Source: Pandoraea faecigallinarum
GTDB taxonomy: Bacteria > Pseudomonadota > Gammaproteobacteria > Burkholderiales > Burkholderiaceae
NCBI RefSeq assembly: GCF_001029105.3
Contig: NZ_CP011807.3
Coordinates: 310,001-374,000, forward strand
Length of the DNA stretch: 64,000 nt
Direction of reading: 5' to 3'
Shown here in pieces: positions 35,725 through 43,205 of this stretch. Numbering within the stretch: position 1 is the stretch's first letter; every line of letters starts with the position of its first letter. A program made the translations under genes and the position numbers. Below the pieces are notes generated by a model. The model saw only the letters and a program-made list of their open reading frames with translations. It did not search any database and was not told where the DNA came from.

Positions 35725-36822
35725 ATGAAGAAGATCGCCTTGCTGGGTGCGGGACACATCGGTCAGACCATCGCACGCTTGTTGCACGACAGCGGCGATT
35801 ACCAGGTGACGGTATTCGACCGGAATGCGAAGTCCCATGCCGTCGTGCGCGACCATGCGCATGCCTTCGTCGAACTGTCGCATCACGACACCGGGTCGCT
35901 CCAGCGCGCCGTCGCTGGTTTCGACGCCGTGGTCAACGCGTTGCCGTACACCATGGCGACAAGTGCCGCGACCGCGGCCGTGGCGGCCGGGTGCCACTAT
36001 TTCGATCTGACGGAGGACGTGGCCGCCACGCACGCAATCGCGCAACTCGCGCAGGGCGCTTCGACGGTGCTCATGCCGCAATGCGGATTGGCGCCCGGGT
36101 TCATTGCCATCGCCGCGCACCATCTCGCTGCGGCGTTCGATCAGGTCGATTCGGTGAAGATGCGTGTCGGTGCGCTACCGGCGTTCCCGACCAACTCACT
36201 GAAGTACAACCTCACCTGGAGCGTCGACGGTCTCATCAACGAGTACTGCCAGCCCTGCGAAGCCATACGCGACGGCGTCCGGCTTAGCGTGCAGCCGCTG
36301 GAAGACCTGGAGCATTTCTCGCTCGACGGCGTGGAATACGAGGCATTCAACACGTCGGGAGGACTGGGAACGCTGTGTGAAACGTTGGCCGGGCACGTGC
36401 GCGACCTCGACTACAAGTCGGTGCGTTATCCGGGCCACGGCGCCTTGATGAAAGTGCTGCTCAACGAGTTGCGGCTGAAGGACGATCAGGAAACGATCAA
36501 GACGATTCTCAAACGGGCGATTCCCAGCACGTTGCAGGACGTGGTGCTGATCTTTGTGGTCGTGAACGGATTGCGCGCTGGCGTGCTTACGCAAGAAGTC
36601 TTCGCGCGCAAGATCTTTGCGGAGCGCAACAACGGGCATAGCGCCAGTGCCATTCAGATCACGACGGCATCGGCCGTCTGTGCCGCCGTCGACATGTTCT
36701 TTGCGAAACAACTGCCGCAGCGGGGCTTCGTGCGGCAAGAGCAGATCGCGCTGCCGGACTTTCTGGCCAATCGCTTCGGCCAGGTCTACGCGCACTCCAC
36801 CCACATCGAATCGCTTTCCTGA
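35725..36822 (+). CDS. Saccharopine dehydrogenase-like oxidoreductase (lysine/amino-acid dehydrogenase type)
   Basis: 365 residues. Rossmann motif KKIALLGAGHIGQTIARLLHDSG at the start, then VVNALPYTMATSAATAAVAAGCHYFDLTED and QCGLAPGFIAIAAHHL, as in saccharopine reductases and bacterial lysine 6-dehydrogenases. The C-terminal part carries the Sacchrp_dh_C fold (TWSVDGLINEYCQPC, AFNTSGGLGTLCETL). The probable reaction is NAD-dependent oxidation of lysine or a similar amino acid; the substrate is not provable here. GGGGGA lies four bases before the ATG. The IS630 element lies downstream after a 254-base gap. Confidence 0.85.
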   Translation: MKKIALLGAGHIGQTIARLLHDSGDYQVTVFDRNAKSHAVVRDHAHAFVELSHHDTGSLQRAVAGFDAVVNALPYTMATSAATAAVAAGCHYFDLTEDVAATHAIAQLAQGASTVLMPQCGLAPGFIAIAAHHLAAAFDQVDSVKMRVGALPAFPTNSLKYNLTWSVDGLINEYCQPCEAIRDGVRLSVQPLEDLEHFSLDGVEYEAFNTSGGLGTLCETLAGHVRDLDYKSVRYPGHGALMKVLLNELRLKDDQETIKTILKRAIPSTLQDVVLIFVVVNGLRAGVLTQEVFARKIFAERNNGHSASAIQITTASAVCAAVDMFFAKQLPQRGFVRQEQIALPDFLANRFGQVYAHSTHIESLS

Positions 36823-37076
36823 GCGCGGCACGGCGCCCCAAAAGAATGGCGGCCTGCCAAGCGGCGCCCCCGCGCCGCCGGGCCGTCGTCAAGGAAAACA
36901 TGTCGACAGTGCCTGGCGAAGGCGTAGCCGCCACGGGGAGACAGCACCGTACGTTTTGACATCGCATATCGCGCGCGAGGCGGGATGAGCGCCGGATCGG
37001 CGGTGTAGCTCGCGCCCTTGACGAATTGGGGGGGATAAATTTCCTGAAATTGATATTTTTAGGAAAAATTTACCTA

Positions 37077-38231
37077 GTGCGCTGTCCCAAAAATAACTTT
37101 ATGTAACATATCCTTGCCTTATGATCGAGTTATGGTGGACTGGAGGTGATCATGGGGCGCAAAGGAATCGAGATTGTGATGTCGGAACTGGAGCGAGAAC
37201 AATTGTTATCGATGAGCCGCTCTCGTTCGCTGCCTCATTCCCTGGTCCGTCGGGCAAAGATCGTCTTGATGGCCGCTGACGGTCATACGAACCAGGAAAT
37301 CGCAATGCGGTGCGAAGTGACGTCACCGGCGATCACGCACTGGAAGAAACGGTTTGTCGCGCATGGCCTTGCCGGTCTGCATGATGAAGCCCGCCCGGGC
37401 CGACCGCGCGCACATGACGACGAAGCAGTGGCCGAGTTGTTGGCGAAGGTTCTGCATGAGAAGCCGGCTGGCGCAACGCACTGGAGTGTGCGCTGCGCTG
37501 CCGCGCAAACGGGTATTTCGAAGAGTTCGGTGGCCCGGTATCTGTCGTTGTTTGGCGTGCAGCCTCATCGTTCGAAGAGCTTCAAGCTTTCTACTGATCC
37601 GTACTTTGTCGAGAAGGTGCGCGATATTGTGGGTCTGTACCTGAGTCCGCCGACCAATGCCCTCGTGCTGTGTGTCGACGAAAAGAGCCAATGTCAGGCG
37701 CTCGAGCGTACGCAGCCGATGTTGCCGATGGGGCTGGGCTATCTCGAAGGAGTGACGCATGACTACGTTCGGCATGGCACCACGACCTTGTTCGCGGCGC
37801 TCAATGCAGCAACGGGCGAAGTCATCGCGCAATGCAAGCCGCGCCACCGGCACCAAGAATTCCTCGCGTTCCTCAAACATATCGACCAAGCGGTTCCGGC
37901 TGATCTCGATGTGCATTTGATCGTCGACAACTATGCGACACACAAGCATCCAAAGATCAAAGCGTGGTTGGCCAAGCATACGCGCTACCACATGCACTTC
38001 ACGCCGACCTACTCGAGTTGGCTCAATCAGGTTGAACGCTGGTTTGGTCTGATTACGCAGCAGGCGATACGCCGAGGCTCGTTCAGAAACGTACGCCAAC
38101 TCATTACCGACATCGAGCGCTATATCGATCAGTACAACCAGCACAAGCGGCCGTTCGTATGGACCGCGACAGCCGATTCCATACTTCAGAAAGTGGCCCG
38201 CTTATGCAAAGTTATTTCTGGGACAGCACAC
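37077..38231 (+). mobile_element. Complete IS630-family insertion sequence
   Basis: 1155 bp element. Terminal inverted repeats of 24 bp with two mismatches: the left end (37077-37100) begins GTGCGCTGTCCCA, and the right end read inward (38231-38208) begins GTGTGCTGTCCCA; both continue to AATAACTTT. It is flanked by TA direct repeats at 37075-37076 and 38232-38233 within a CTAG context, the hallmark of IS630/Tc1 insertion. It sits between the saccharopine dehydrogenase-like gene and a cysteine desulfurase gene and interrupts no recognisable frame; 36823-37074 to its left holds no gene I can support. Confidence 0.95.
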
Positions 38232-38234
38232 TAG
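37152..38234 (+). CDS. IS630 family transposase
   Basis: 360 residues, intact. Helix-turn-helix N-terminus (HSLVRRAKIVLMAADGHTNQEIAMRCEVTSPAITHWKKRF), then a DDE domain with D176 in LCVDEKSQ, D259 in LIVDNYATHKHP, and E295 in SSWLNQVERWF. GGAGG precedes the ATG at 37152 by five bases. The frame has no stop inside the element: the final codon of the IS is CAC and the stop TAG is made of the duplicated TA plus the flanking G. Active transposition is plausible because frame, ends and catalytic residues are all intact. Confidence 0.95.
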   Translation: MGRKGIEIVMSELEREQLLSMSRSRSLPHSLVRRAKIVLMAADGHTNQEIAMRCEVTSPAITHWKKRFVAHGLAGLHDEARPGRPRAHDDEAVAELLAKVLHEKPAGATHWSVRCAAAQTGISKSSVARYLSLFGVQPHRSKSFKLSTDPYFVEKVRDIVGLYLSPPTNALVLCVDEKSQCQALERTQPMLPMGLGYLEGVTHDYVRHGTTTLFAALNAATGEVIAQCKPRHRHQEFLAFLKHIDQAVPADLDVHLIVDNYATHKHPKIKAWLAKHTRYHMHFTPTYSSWLNQVERWFGLITQQAIRRGSFRNVRQLITDIERYIDQYNQHKRPFVWTATADSILQKVARLCKVISGTAH

Positions 38235-38321
38235 AAACACGATTTTGACGGGTGAATCCGCAAGCCTTTTCTCAGTTCTGGCGCGTACGATCGACGCACT
38301 CTTTTTTGGCGGGGGCCGATC

Positions 38322-39482
38322 ATGCGCGAGAACGACACACTTCATTACTTCGATTACGCGGCGACGACACCGGCGGACGCCGCCGTCATTGCGGCCATGG
38401 CCGACTGTCTCGGCGCAGACGGTGTGTTCGGCAATCCGGCATCCAGTTCGCACGCTGCCGGGGCGAGTGCGCGCCGCCTCGTGGAGCGCTCACGCGCGCA
38501 GGTTGCCGCCCTGATCGGTGCGGATGCGGCGGAAATCGTGTGGACGTCCGGCGCGACCGAATCCAACAACCTTGCCCTCAAGGGTTATGCCGAACTCGGG
38601 CAGGCGCGTGCGCATCTCGTCACCAGCGTTCTGGAACACAAAGCAATTCTCGACACAATGGCGTATCTGGAAAAGCGCGGTGCGCCCGTCACTTATGTGA
38701 AGCCGTCGGCCACGGGGGAGATAACGGCCGACGCAGTGGCGGCAGCCTTGCGTCCCGATACCGGACTGGTGTCGGTCATGCTGGTAAATAACGAGTTGGG
38801 TACGCTGACGGACGTGGCCGCCATCGCCGAAGCCGTGCATGCGGCCGGGGCACTGCTGCATGTCGACGCCGCACAGGCACTGGGCAAGACGCCCGTCGAT
38901 GTGAAGGCCATGGGCATCGACATGCTGTCGATGTCGGCGCACAAGGTCTATGGTCCGAAGGGCATCGGTGCGTTGTACGTCAGCAAGGACGCGATGGCGC
39001 GCATTGCTCCGCAGATGCATGGCGGCGGTCATGAACGAGGTCTGCGTTCGGGGACGCTGGCGACGCATCAGATCGTGGGCATGGGCACGGCTTGCGAACT
39101 GGCAAGGCAACATATGACGGCCGATAACGAACGCATCGCCCGATTGAGCCGTCGCCTGCTGGACGGCGTGCTGGGGCTCGATGGCGTGGTACACAACGCA
39201 GCCCATGCATCGCGCATCGCGCATACGTTGAGCCTGACCATCAAGCATCCGGGTTTCTTCACGTTCATGCTCGACGGCAATCTGGCCGTGTCGTCGACCT
39301 CTGCCTGCAATTCGGCTTCCGGACAACCGTCGCATGTACTGAGCGCCATCGGGCTCGACAGCGAGGCGGCAAGCCGCACGGTGCGTCTGAGTCTCGGACG
39401 TTTTACTTCGGAGGCGTCCGTCGACTTTGCGATTGCCTGCTTCGAGCGCGTGGTGCGGCAGTGTCGCGCGTTGGCGGCGTAA
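38322..39482 (+). CDS. Cysteine desulfurase (NifS/IscS-like, class V aminotransferase)
   Basis: 386 residues. The PLP lysine is K208 in SMSAHKVYGPKGIGALY and the persulfide-forming cysteine is C329 in SSTSACNSASGQPSHVL. YFDYAATTPAD and SGATESNNLALKGYA are the other family marks. It takes sulfur from cysteine. No iscU, iscA or suf genes are adjacent, so this is a stand-alone paralogue, perhaps for tRNA thiolation or another sulfur carrier. The IS630 element ends 90 bases upstream and may have separated it from its native promoter. Confidence 0.92.
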   Translation: MRENDTLHYFDYAATTPADAAVIAAMADCLGADGVFGNPASSSHAAGASARRLVERSRAQVAALIGADAAEIVWTSGATESNNLALKGYAELGQARAHLVTSVLEHKAILDTMAYLEKRGAPVTYVKPSATGEITADAVAAALRPDTGLVSVMLVNNELGTLTDVAAIAEAVHAAGALLHVDAAQALGKTPVDVKAMGIDMLSMSAHKVYGPKGIGALYVSKDAMARIAPQMHGGGHERGLRSGTLATHQIVGMGTACELARQHMTADNERIARLSRRLLDGVLGLDGVVHNAAHASRIAHTLSLTIKHPGFFTFMLDGNLAVSSTSACNSASGQPSHVLSAIGLDSEAASRTVRLSLGRFTSEASVDFAIACFERVVRQCRALAA

Positions 39483-39512
39483 CGGTCGTTTTGCATCGGG
39501 GCGAAGCGAGAC

Positions 39513-39560
39513 GCGACAAGAAGCGCGACAAGAAGAGCGACAAGAAGCGCGACGAGAGGG
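39513..39560. repeat. Four 12-bp tandem units (GCGACAAGAAGC)
   Basis: Three near-identical copies of GCGACAAGAAGC plus one diverged copy lie just after the cysteine desulfurase stop. The whole gap 39483-39751 is purine-rich and holds no credible gene. Such short tandem arrays can vary between strains. Confidence 0.8.
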
Positions 39561-39751
39561 CGGAGCGGGAAGGGAAGCGGGAGACGGCAAGACGGGCCGT
39601 GATTCTGGCTGTCGCAAGTTGACGAATATTCAACGCGCCGGATTGCCGGTGGGTGGTTTTCGTCGACTTGTATTATGCTTTGAACCACTTGCGATATCGC
39701 CAACTCCCTATTCTCTCCCTCCCCCCACCCACCTTCTTGTCGGAGGTATGT

Positions 39752-41221
39752 ATGAGCAAAGAGAAAGAACGTTCGGGAACCGGTTCGACGACCGGCGCCG
39801 GTGCGCCGGCGGCAAGTGACCGGAACACGCTATCGGTCGGCGCGGACGGCCCGCTTCTGCTGCACGATGTTCACTTCCTCGAACAGATGGCGCACTTCAA
39901 CCGGGAGAAGGTCCCCGAGCGTCAGCCGCATGCCAAGGGTGCGGGCGCCTTCGGCATTTTCGAAACCACCGAAGACGTGAGCCGGTACACGAAGGCCTCG
40001 CTGTTCAGGAAGGGCGCAAAGGTCGACCTGCTCGCACGTTTTTCCACCGTCGCGGGCGAAGCCGGTAGTCCCGACACATGGCGCGACGTGCGCGGCTTCT
40101 CACTCAAGTTCTACACCGACGAAGGCAACTACGATCTCGTCGGCAACAACACCCCGATCTTCTTCGTGCGCGACCCAATGAAGTTTCCGCACTTCATCCG
40201 CAGTCAGAAACGGCTGCCAGATTCGGGCTTGCGCGACAATCATATGCAATGGGACTTCTGGACGAACAATCCGGAGTCGGCGCATCAGGTGACCTACCTG
40301 ATGGGCGATCGAGGACTGCCGCGTACCTGGCGGCATATGAATGGCTATGGTTCGCACACCTACATGTGGGTGAACGCGCAGGGCGAGAAATTCTGGGTCA
40401 AGTATCACTTCCATACGCAGCAGGGCATGGAGTTTTTCTCCAATGCCGAAGCGGCCAGGATGTCCGGGCAGGACGCCGACTTCCACCGCCGGGACCTGTT
40501 CGACGCCATCGTGCGCGGCGATTACCCGAGCTGGATCCTGTCGGTGCAGGTCATGCCGTATGCCGACGCGAAGGCGTATCGCTTCAATCCGTTTGATCTG
40601 ACCAAGACGTGGTCGCAGAAGGACTATCCGCTGATCAAGGTCGGCAAGATGACGCTCAATCGCAATCCGGAGAACTTCTTTGCGCAGATCGAGCAGGCGG
40701 CATTCTCGCCGGGCAACACCGTGCCCGGTATCGGTCTGTCGCCGGACAAGATGCTGCTCGGCCGCGCTTTCGCTTACAACGACGCGCAGCGCAATCGCAT
40801 CGGCACGAACTTCCATCAGTTGCCCGTGAACCGTCCGAAGGTACCGGTGAACACGTATATGTTCGATGGCCACATGGCGTTCGAGCACACCGGCAACGCG
40901 CCGGTGTACGTGCCCAACAGCGGTGGTCGTCCGTATGCCGATCAGACCGGTCCGGCGGAAGACGGCTGGGAATCGGACGGCGACATGGTCCGCAGTGCCT
41001 ACACGCTGCACAAGGACGACGACGACTTTTCGCAACCGGGCGACCTCGTTCGCAACGTGTTCGACGACGCGTCGCGTGCACGTCTGGTCGAAACCGTCTC
41101 GGGCGCTTTGCTTGGCGGCGTGCGCAGCCCCGTGCTGGAACGCGCGTTCGATTACTGGAAGCAGATCGATCCGGATATCGGTGCGCGTATCGAGAAGGCG
41201 GTGAAGGACGCCAAGCAGTAG
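39752..41221 (+). CDS. Monofunctional heme catalase (small-subunit clade)
   Basis: Degrades hydrogen peroxide. 489 residues, within the clade 3 small-subunit size. Catalytic His60 is in [12 protein letters not shown], Asn133 in [13 protein letters not shown], and the heme-ligand Tyr342 in [42 protein letters not shown] is the family signature. The short N-terminal Ser/Gly-rich lead is not a signal peptide, so it is cytosolic. CGGAGG precedes the ATG at 39752. No OxyR-type gene is adjacent. Confidence 0.95.
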   Translation: MSKEKERSGTGSTTGAGAPAASDRNTLSVGADGPLLLHDVHFLEQMAHFNREKVPERQPHAKGAGAFGIFETTEDVSRYTKASLFRKGAKVDLLARFSTVAGEAGSPDTWRDVRGFSLKFYTDEGNYDLVGNNTPIFFVRDPMKFPHFIRSQKRLPDSGLRDNHMQWDFWTNNPESAHQVTYLMGDRGLPRTWRHMNGYGSHTYMWVNAQGEKFWVKYHFHTQQGMEFFSNAEAARMSGQDADFHRRDLFDAIVRGDYPSWILSVQVMPYADAKAYRFNPFDLTKTWSQKDYPLIKVGKMTLNRNPENFFAQIEQAAFSPGNTVPGIGLSPDKMLLGRAFAYNDAQRNRIGTNFHQLPVNRPKVPVNTYMFDGHMAFEHTGNAPVYVPNSGGRPYADQTGPAEDGWESDGDMVRSAYTLHKDDDDFSQPGDLVRNVFDDASRARLVETVSGALLGGVRSPVLERAFDYWKQIDPDIGARIEKAVKDAKQ

Positions 41222-41265
41222 CGCAACGGTCCGGCGCGACAGGCGGCTGCGCCGTTATCGGCGCG

Positions 41266-41397
41266 CTAATCCCAGTGGCGTAATGGCGGCGGGCGACGAT
41301 GCACGGCATAGTCCCCGCCGTTTTCGTTGGTGAACGGCTTGGCGTCGAGCGTGGCGATGCCCTCGAGAATTCTCTTCGCGGTGGGCGTGCTTCTCAA
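41266..41397 (-). pseudogene. Small coding fragment downstream of the nuclease gene
   Basis: A frame different from the nuclease, ending in TAG at 41266, has strongly coding-like third positions. Translated from a TTG it gives 43 residues including TAKRILEGIATLDAKPF and NENGGDYAVHRRPPPLRHWD. The frame stays open into the nuclease gene without any ATG. It may be the tail of a gene displaced by the nuclease, or a very small real gene with a weak start. I recognise no family. Confidence 0.35.
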
Positions 41398-41401
41398 CCG
41401 T

Positions 41402-41914
41402 TCATTTGCGTTTGAGTCCCACCGCGAAATCCCGCTGCTCAAGGCAATACTCGATGTCGTTTCCCGTCCAGCAAAGGATGGTGGCGGGCTTGATCGAGTT
41501 GACCAGACTCTGCGCGGTGTCCGAGTAGCTGCCGCTGACGAACAGACACCCGATCAGCGAGGAGGGGCGGCGCATCAGATGCGCGAGCAACGTCGCGATG
41601 GGTTCCTTGCTCGCCGTGCGCTTGGTGCGGGTCGATGGTCTCGAATAGTCCTTGCATTCGACGATGGCTGCGATACCGCCGGAATAGATCATGCCGTCGA
41701 TCTGCTCGATGATCTTCCTGTCGTCGTGACGCACCCGGAACGGCCACCTCACCTTCGCGCCGCTAAGCTCGAAACCCTTGAGCACGAGATACTCCAGCGC
41801 CTTGCCTGCATCCCAGCCCGGTGTCGAACATTGCTTGACGTCGCGCCACAATCCTTCGACGTCCGTCCATCCGTAGCGCCTCACCCGTTCGATGTATTCC
41901 CTGTCTGCGACCAT
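41402..41914 (-). CDS. Restriction-endonuclease-like PD-(D/E)XK protein (Mrr-like)
   Basis: 170 residues. The fold's catalytic pattern is visible: E41 in KALEYLVLKGFEL, D73 in EQIDGMIYSGG, and E86-x-K88 in AAIVECKDYS, which fits the Mrr_cat/type IV restriction type. There is no methylase, specificity subunit or helicase beside it, so it is a solitary nuclease, perhaps acting on modified DNA or in repair. GGAGG precedes the ATG. It is convergent with the catalase gene and followed by an out-of-frame coding fragment. Confidence 0.8.
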   Translation of the reverse strand: MVADREYIERVRRYGWTDVEGLWRDVKQCSTPGWDAGKALEYLVLKGFELSGAKVRWPFRVRHDDRKIIEQIDGMIYSGGIAAIVECKDYSRPSTRTKRTASKEPIATLLAHLMRRPSSLIGCLFVSGSYSDTAQSLVNSIKPATILCWTGNDIEYCLEQRDFAVGLKRK

Positions 41915-42087
41915 GCAGTCCTCCGTGAATCCGAGGTCGATTCTAGGGGCGCCGTCGAGGGAAAAACGACAACCGGCCGATTTATCGGAATCTGCCGATG
42001 GGGTTGGGATTTTCGTCCGAACGCGCAGGAAAAAACGTCACGCGCCTTCGTCTCTCTTCGCGTTTACGCAGATCGTCGACGTCGTTG

Positions 42088-43083
42088 CTACCGTCCGAGG
42101 CGCGCCAGTTCGGCCAGCGCGCGTTGAAACGCCGAGGCGTTCTTCATACCCTGATCTTCATGATTGGTATTGAACAGCACATGCGTGTCGTCGACGCGTG
42201 CGGCAATCCGTTCGACGCGCGCTGAGATGTCGATCAGCTCGCTCGCACTGTACTCGTAGACGAAGCGCCCCGACGAAGCCGACGAAGCCGACGAAGCCGA
42301 CGAAGCCGACGAAGCCGACAAAGCGGCAGAAGCGGCAGAAGCGGCAATGCCGCGACGGTTCCACACCGCACCGTTGCGACCGTGCAGCCGGACGACACAA
42401 AGATCGTCGCGCGTCGTGGCCCAGACCGCGGGCACCGTGTTGTCGAAGCCCGACGGGCTGTCGACGATGGTGTGCGCGGCCCCTGTCTCGCGCAACATCG
42501 CAAGAGTGGCGGCTTCGCGTGAGGGGGTGTCGAACCAGCTACGGTGACGAAACTCGACGGCGTGCCGCTCGCCCGCGACTCGACGGGCCGTCTCGAACAC
42601 GAGGGCGCGCCCGGCGCGGTCGTTTTGCACGCGTGGCGAAAACTGAAAATGGATGGCCGTCAGCTGGCCGCTCTGACGCAGCGGTTCGATCGCTTCGAGG
42701 TAGCGGCGCCAGAGTTCGTCGCGCAATTCGGCAGGGATGTCGCCCGGTGCGATTTGGGTCGCTCGTCTTGACAGCGGATCGTTCGGCGAGCCCATGGCCC
42801 GGGCGATGTCCGGAGGGAGCGCATCGAGCGGTGTCGTGTGGCCGGTGAACGCGCGAAACGCCTTGATGTGAAAACGAAACGATGGGGGCGTGCGTTGCGT
42901 CCATCGCCAGGCGACCGTGGCATCCGGCAGCCGATAGTAGCTGCTGTCGACCTCGACCACCTCGAACTTCGACGCGTAGTGACGCAGGCGTGCCTCCGGG
43001 GTGGCGACACCTGGCGGATAAAAGCGCCCGCACGCGATGAGCGTTGGGTCGGTCCAGGACGATGTGCCAGTGCGGATCGTCAT
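42088..43083 (-). CDS. DUF72 family protein
   Basis: 331 residues, TIM-barrel-like DUF72. It starts IRTGTSSWTDPTLIACGRFYPPGVATPEARLRHYASKFEVVEVDSSYY, the family opening, then RFHIKAFRAFTGH, HFQFSPRV and VEFRHRSWF. Function is unknown, though a nuclease-like role has been speculated for the family. A Ser/Ala-rich insertion (about residues 246-271) encoded by 9-bp tandem repeats splits the late part before VYEYSASELIDISARV. It diverges from a UvrD-like helicase gene across a LexA-like box, which suggests DNA-damage control. I see nothing in the 173 bases between it and the nuclease gene. Confidence 0.9.
   Translation of the reverse strand: MTIRTGTSSWTDPTLIACGRFYPPGVATPEARLRHYASKFEVVEVDSSYYRLPDATVAWRWTQRTPPSFRFHIKAFRAFTGHTTPLDALPPDIARAMGSPNDPLSRRATQIAPGDIPAELRDELWRRYLEAIEPLRQSGQLTAIHFQFSPRVQNDRAGRALVFETARRVAGERHAVEFRHRSWFDTPSREAATLAMLRETGAAHTIVDSPSGFDNTVPAVWATTRDDLCVVRLHGRNGAVWNRRGIAASAASAALSASSASSASSASSASSGRFVYEYSASELIDISARVERIAARVDDTHVLFNTNHEDQGMKNASAFQRALAELARLGR
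42272..42345. repeat. 9-bp tandem repeat array inside the DUF72 gene
   Basis: Five perfect GACGAAGCC copies (42272-42316) run into three or four degenerate copies to about 42345. Each copy encodes Ala-Ser-Ser on the minus strand, so expansion or loss keeps the frame and changes only linker length. Confidence 0.9.
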
Positions 43084-43158
43084 CGGGGTGAGGGGGCAGG
43101 CAAGGGGATGCGTCTTAAATTCGCGAGAAGCTCGATGGGCGCCGAACCCATCGTTATA

Positions 43159-43174
43159 ATGTATGAATATACAG
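43159..43174. promoter_or_regulatory. LexA-like SOS box between DUF72 and helicase genes
   Basis: ATGT-ATGAATAT-ACAG matches CTGT-N8-ACAG with one mismatch in the outer tetrads, and read on the other strand it continues as TACTGTATATTCAT. A perfect TATAAT (43155-43160) overlaps its left end, so LexA binding would block the helicase promoter. The DUF72 start is 75 bases away in the opposite direction, so both genes could be controlled. Confidence 0.6.
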
Positions 43175-43205
43175 TACTCGTAGAGCGTACCCGCCGCAAA
43201 TTCGC

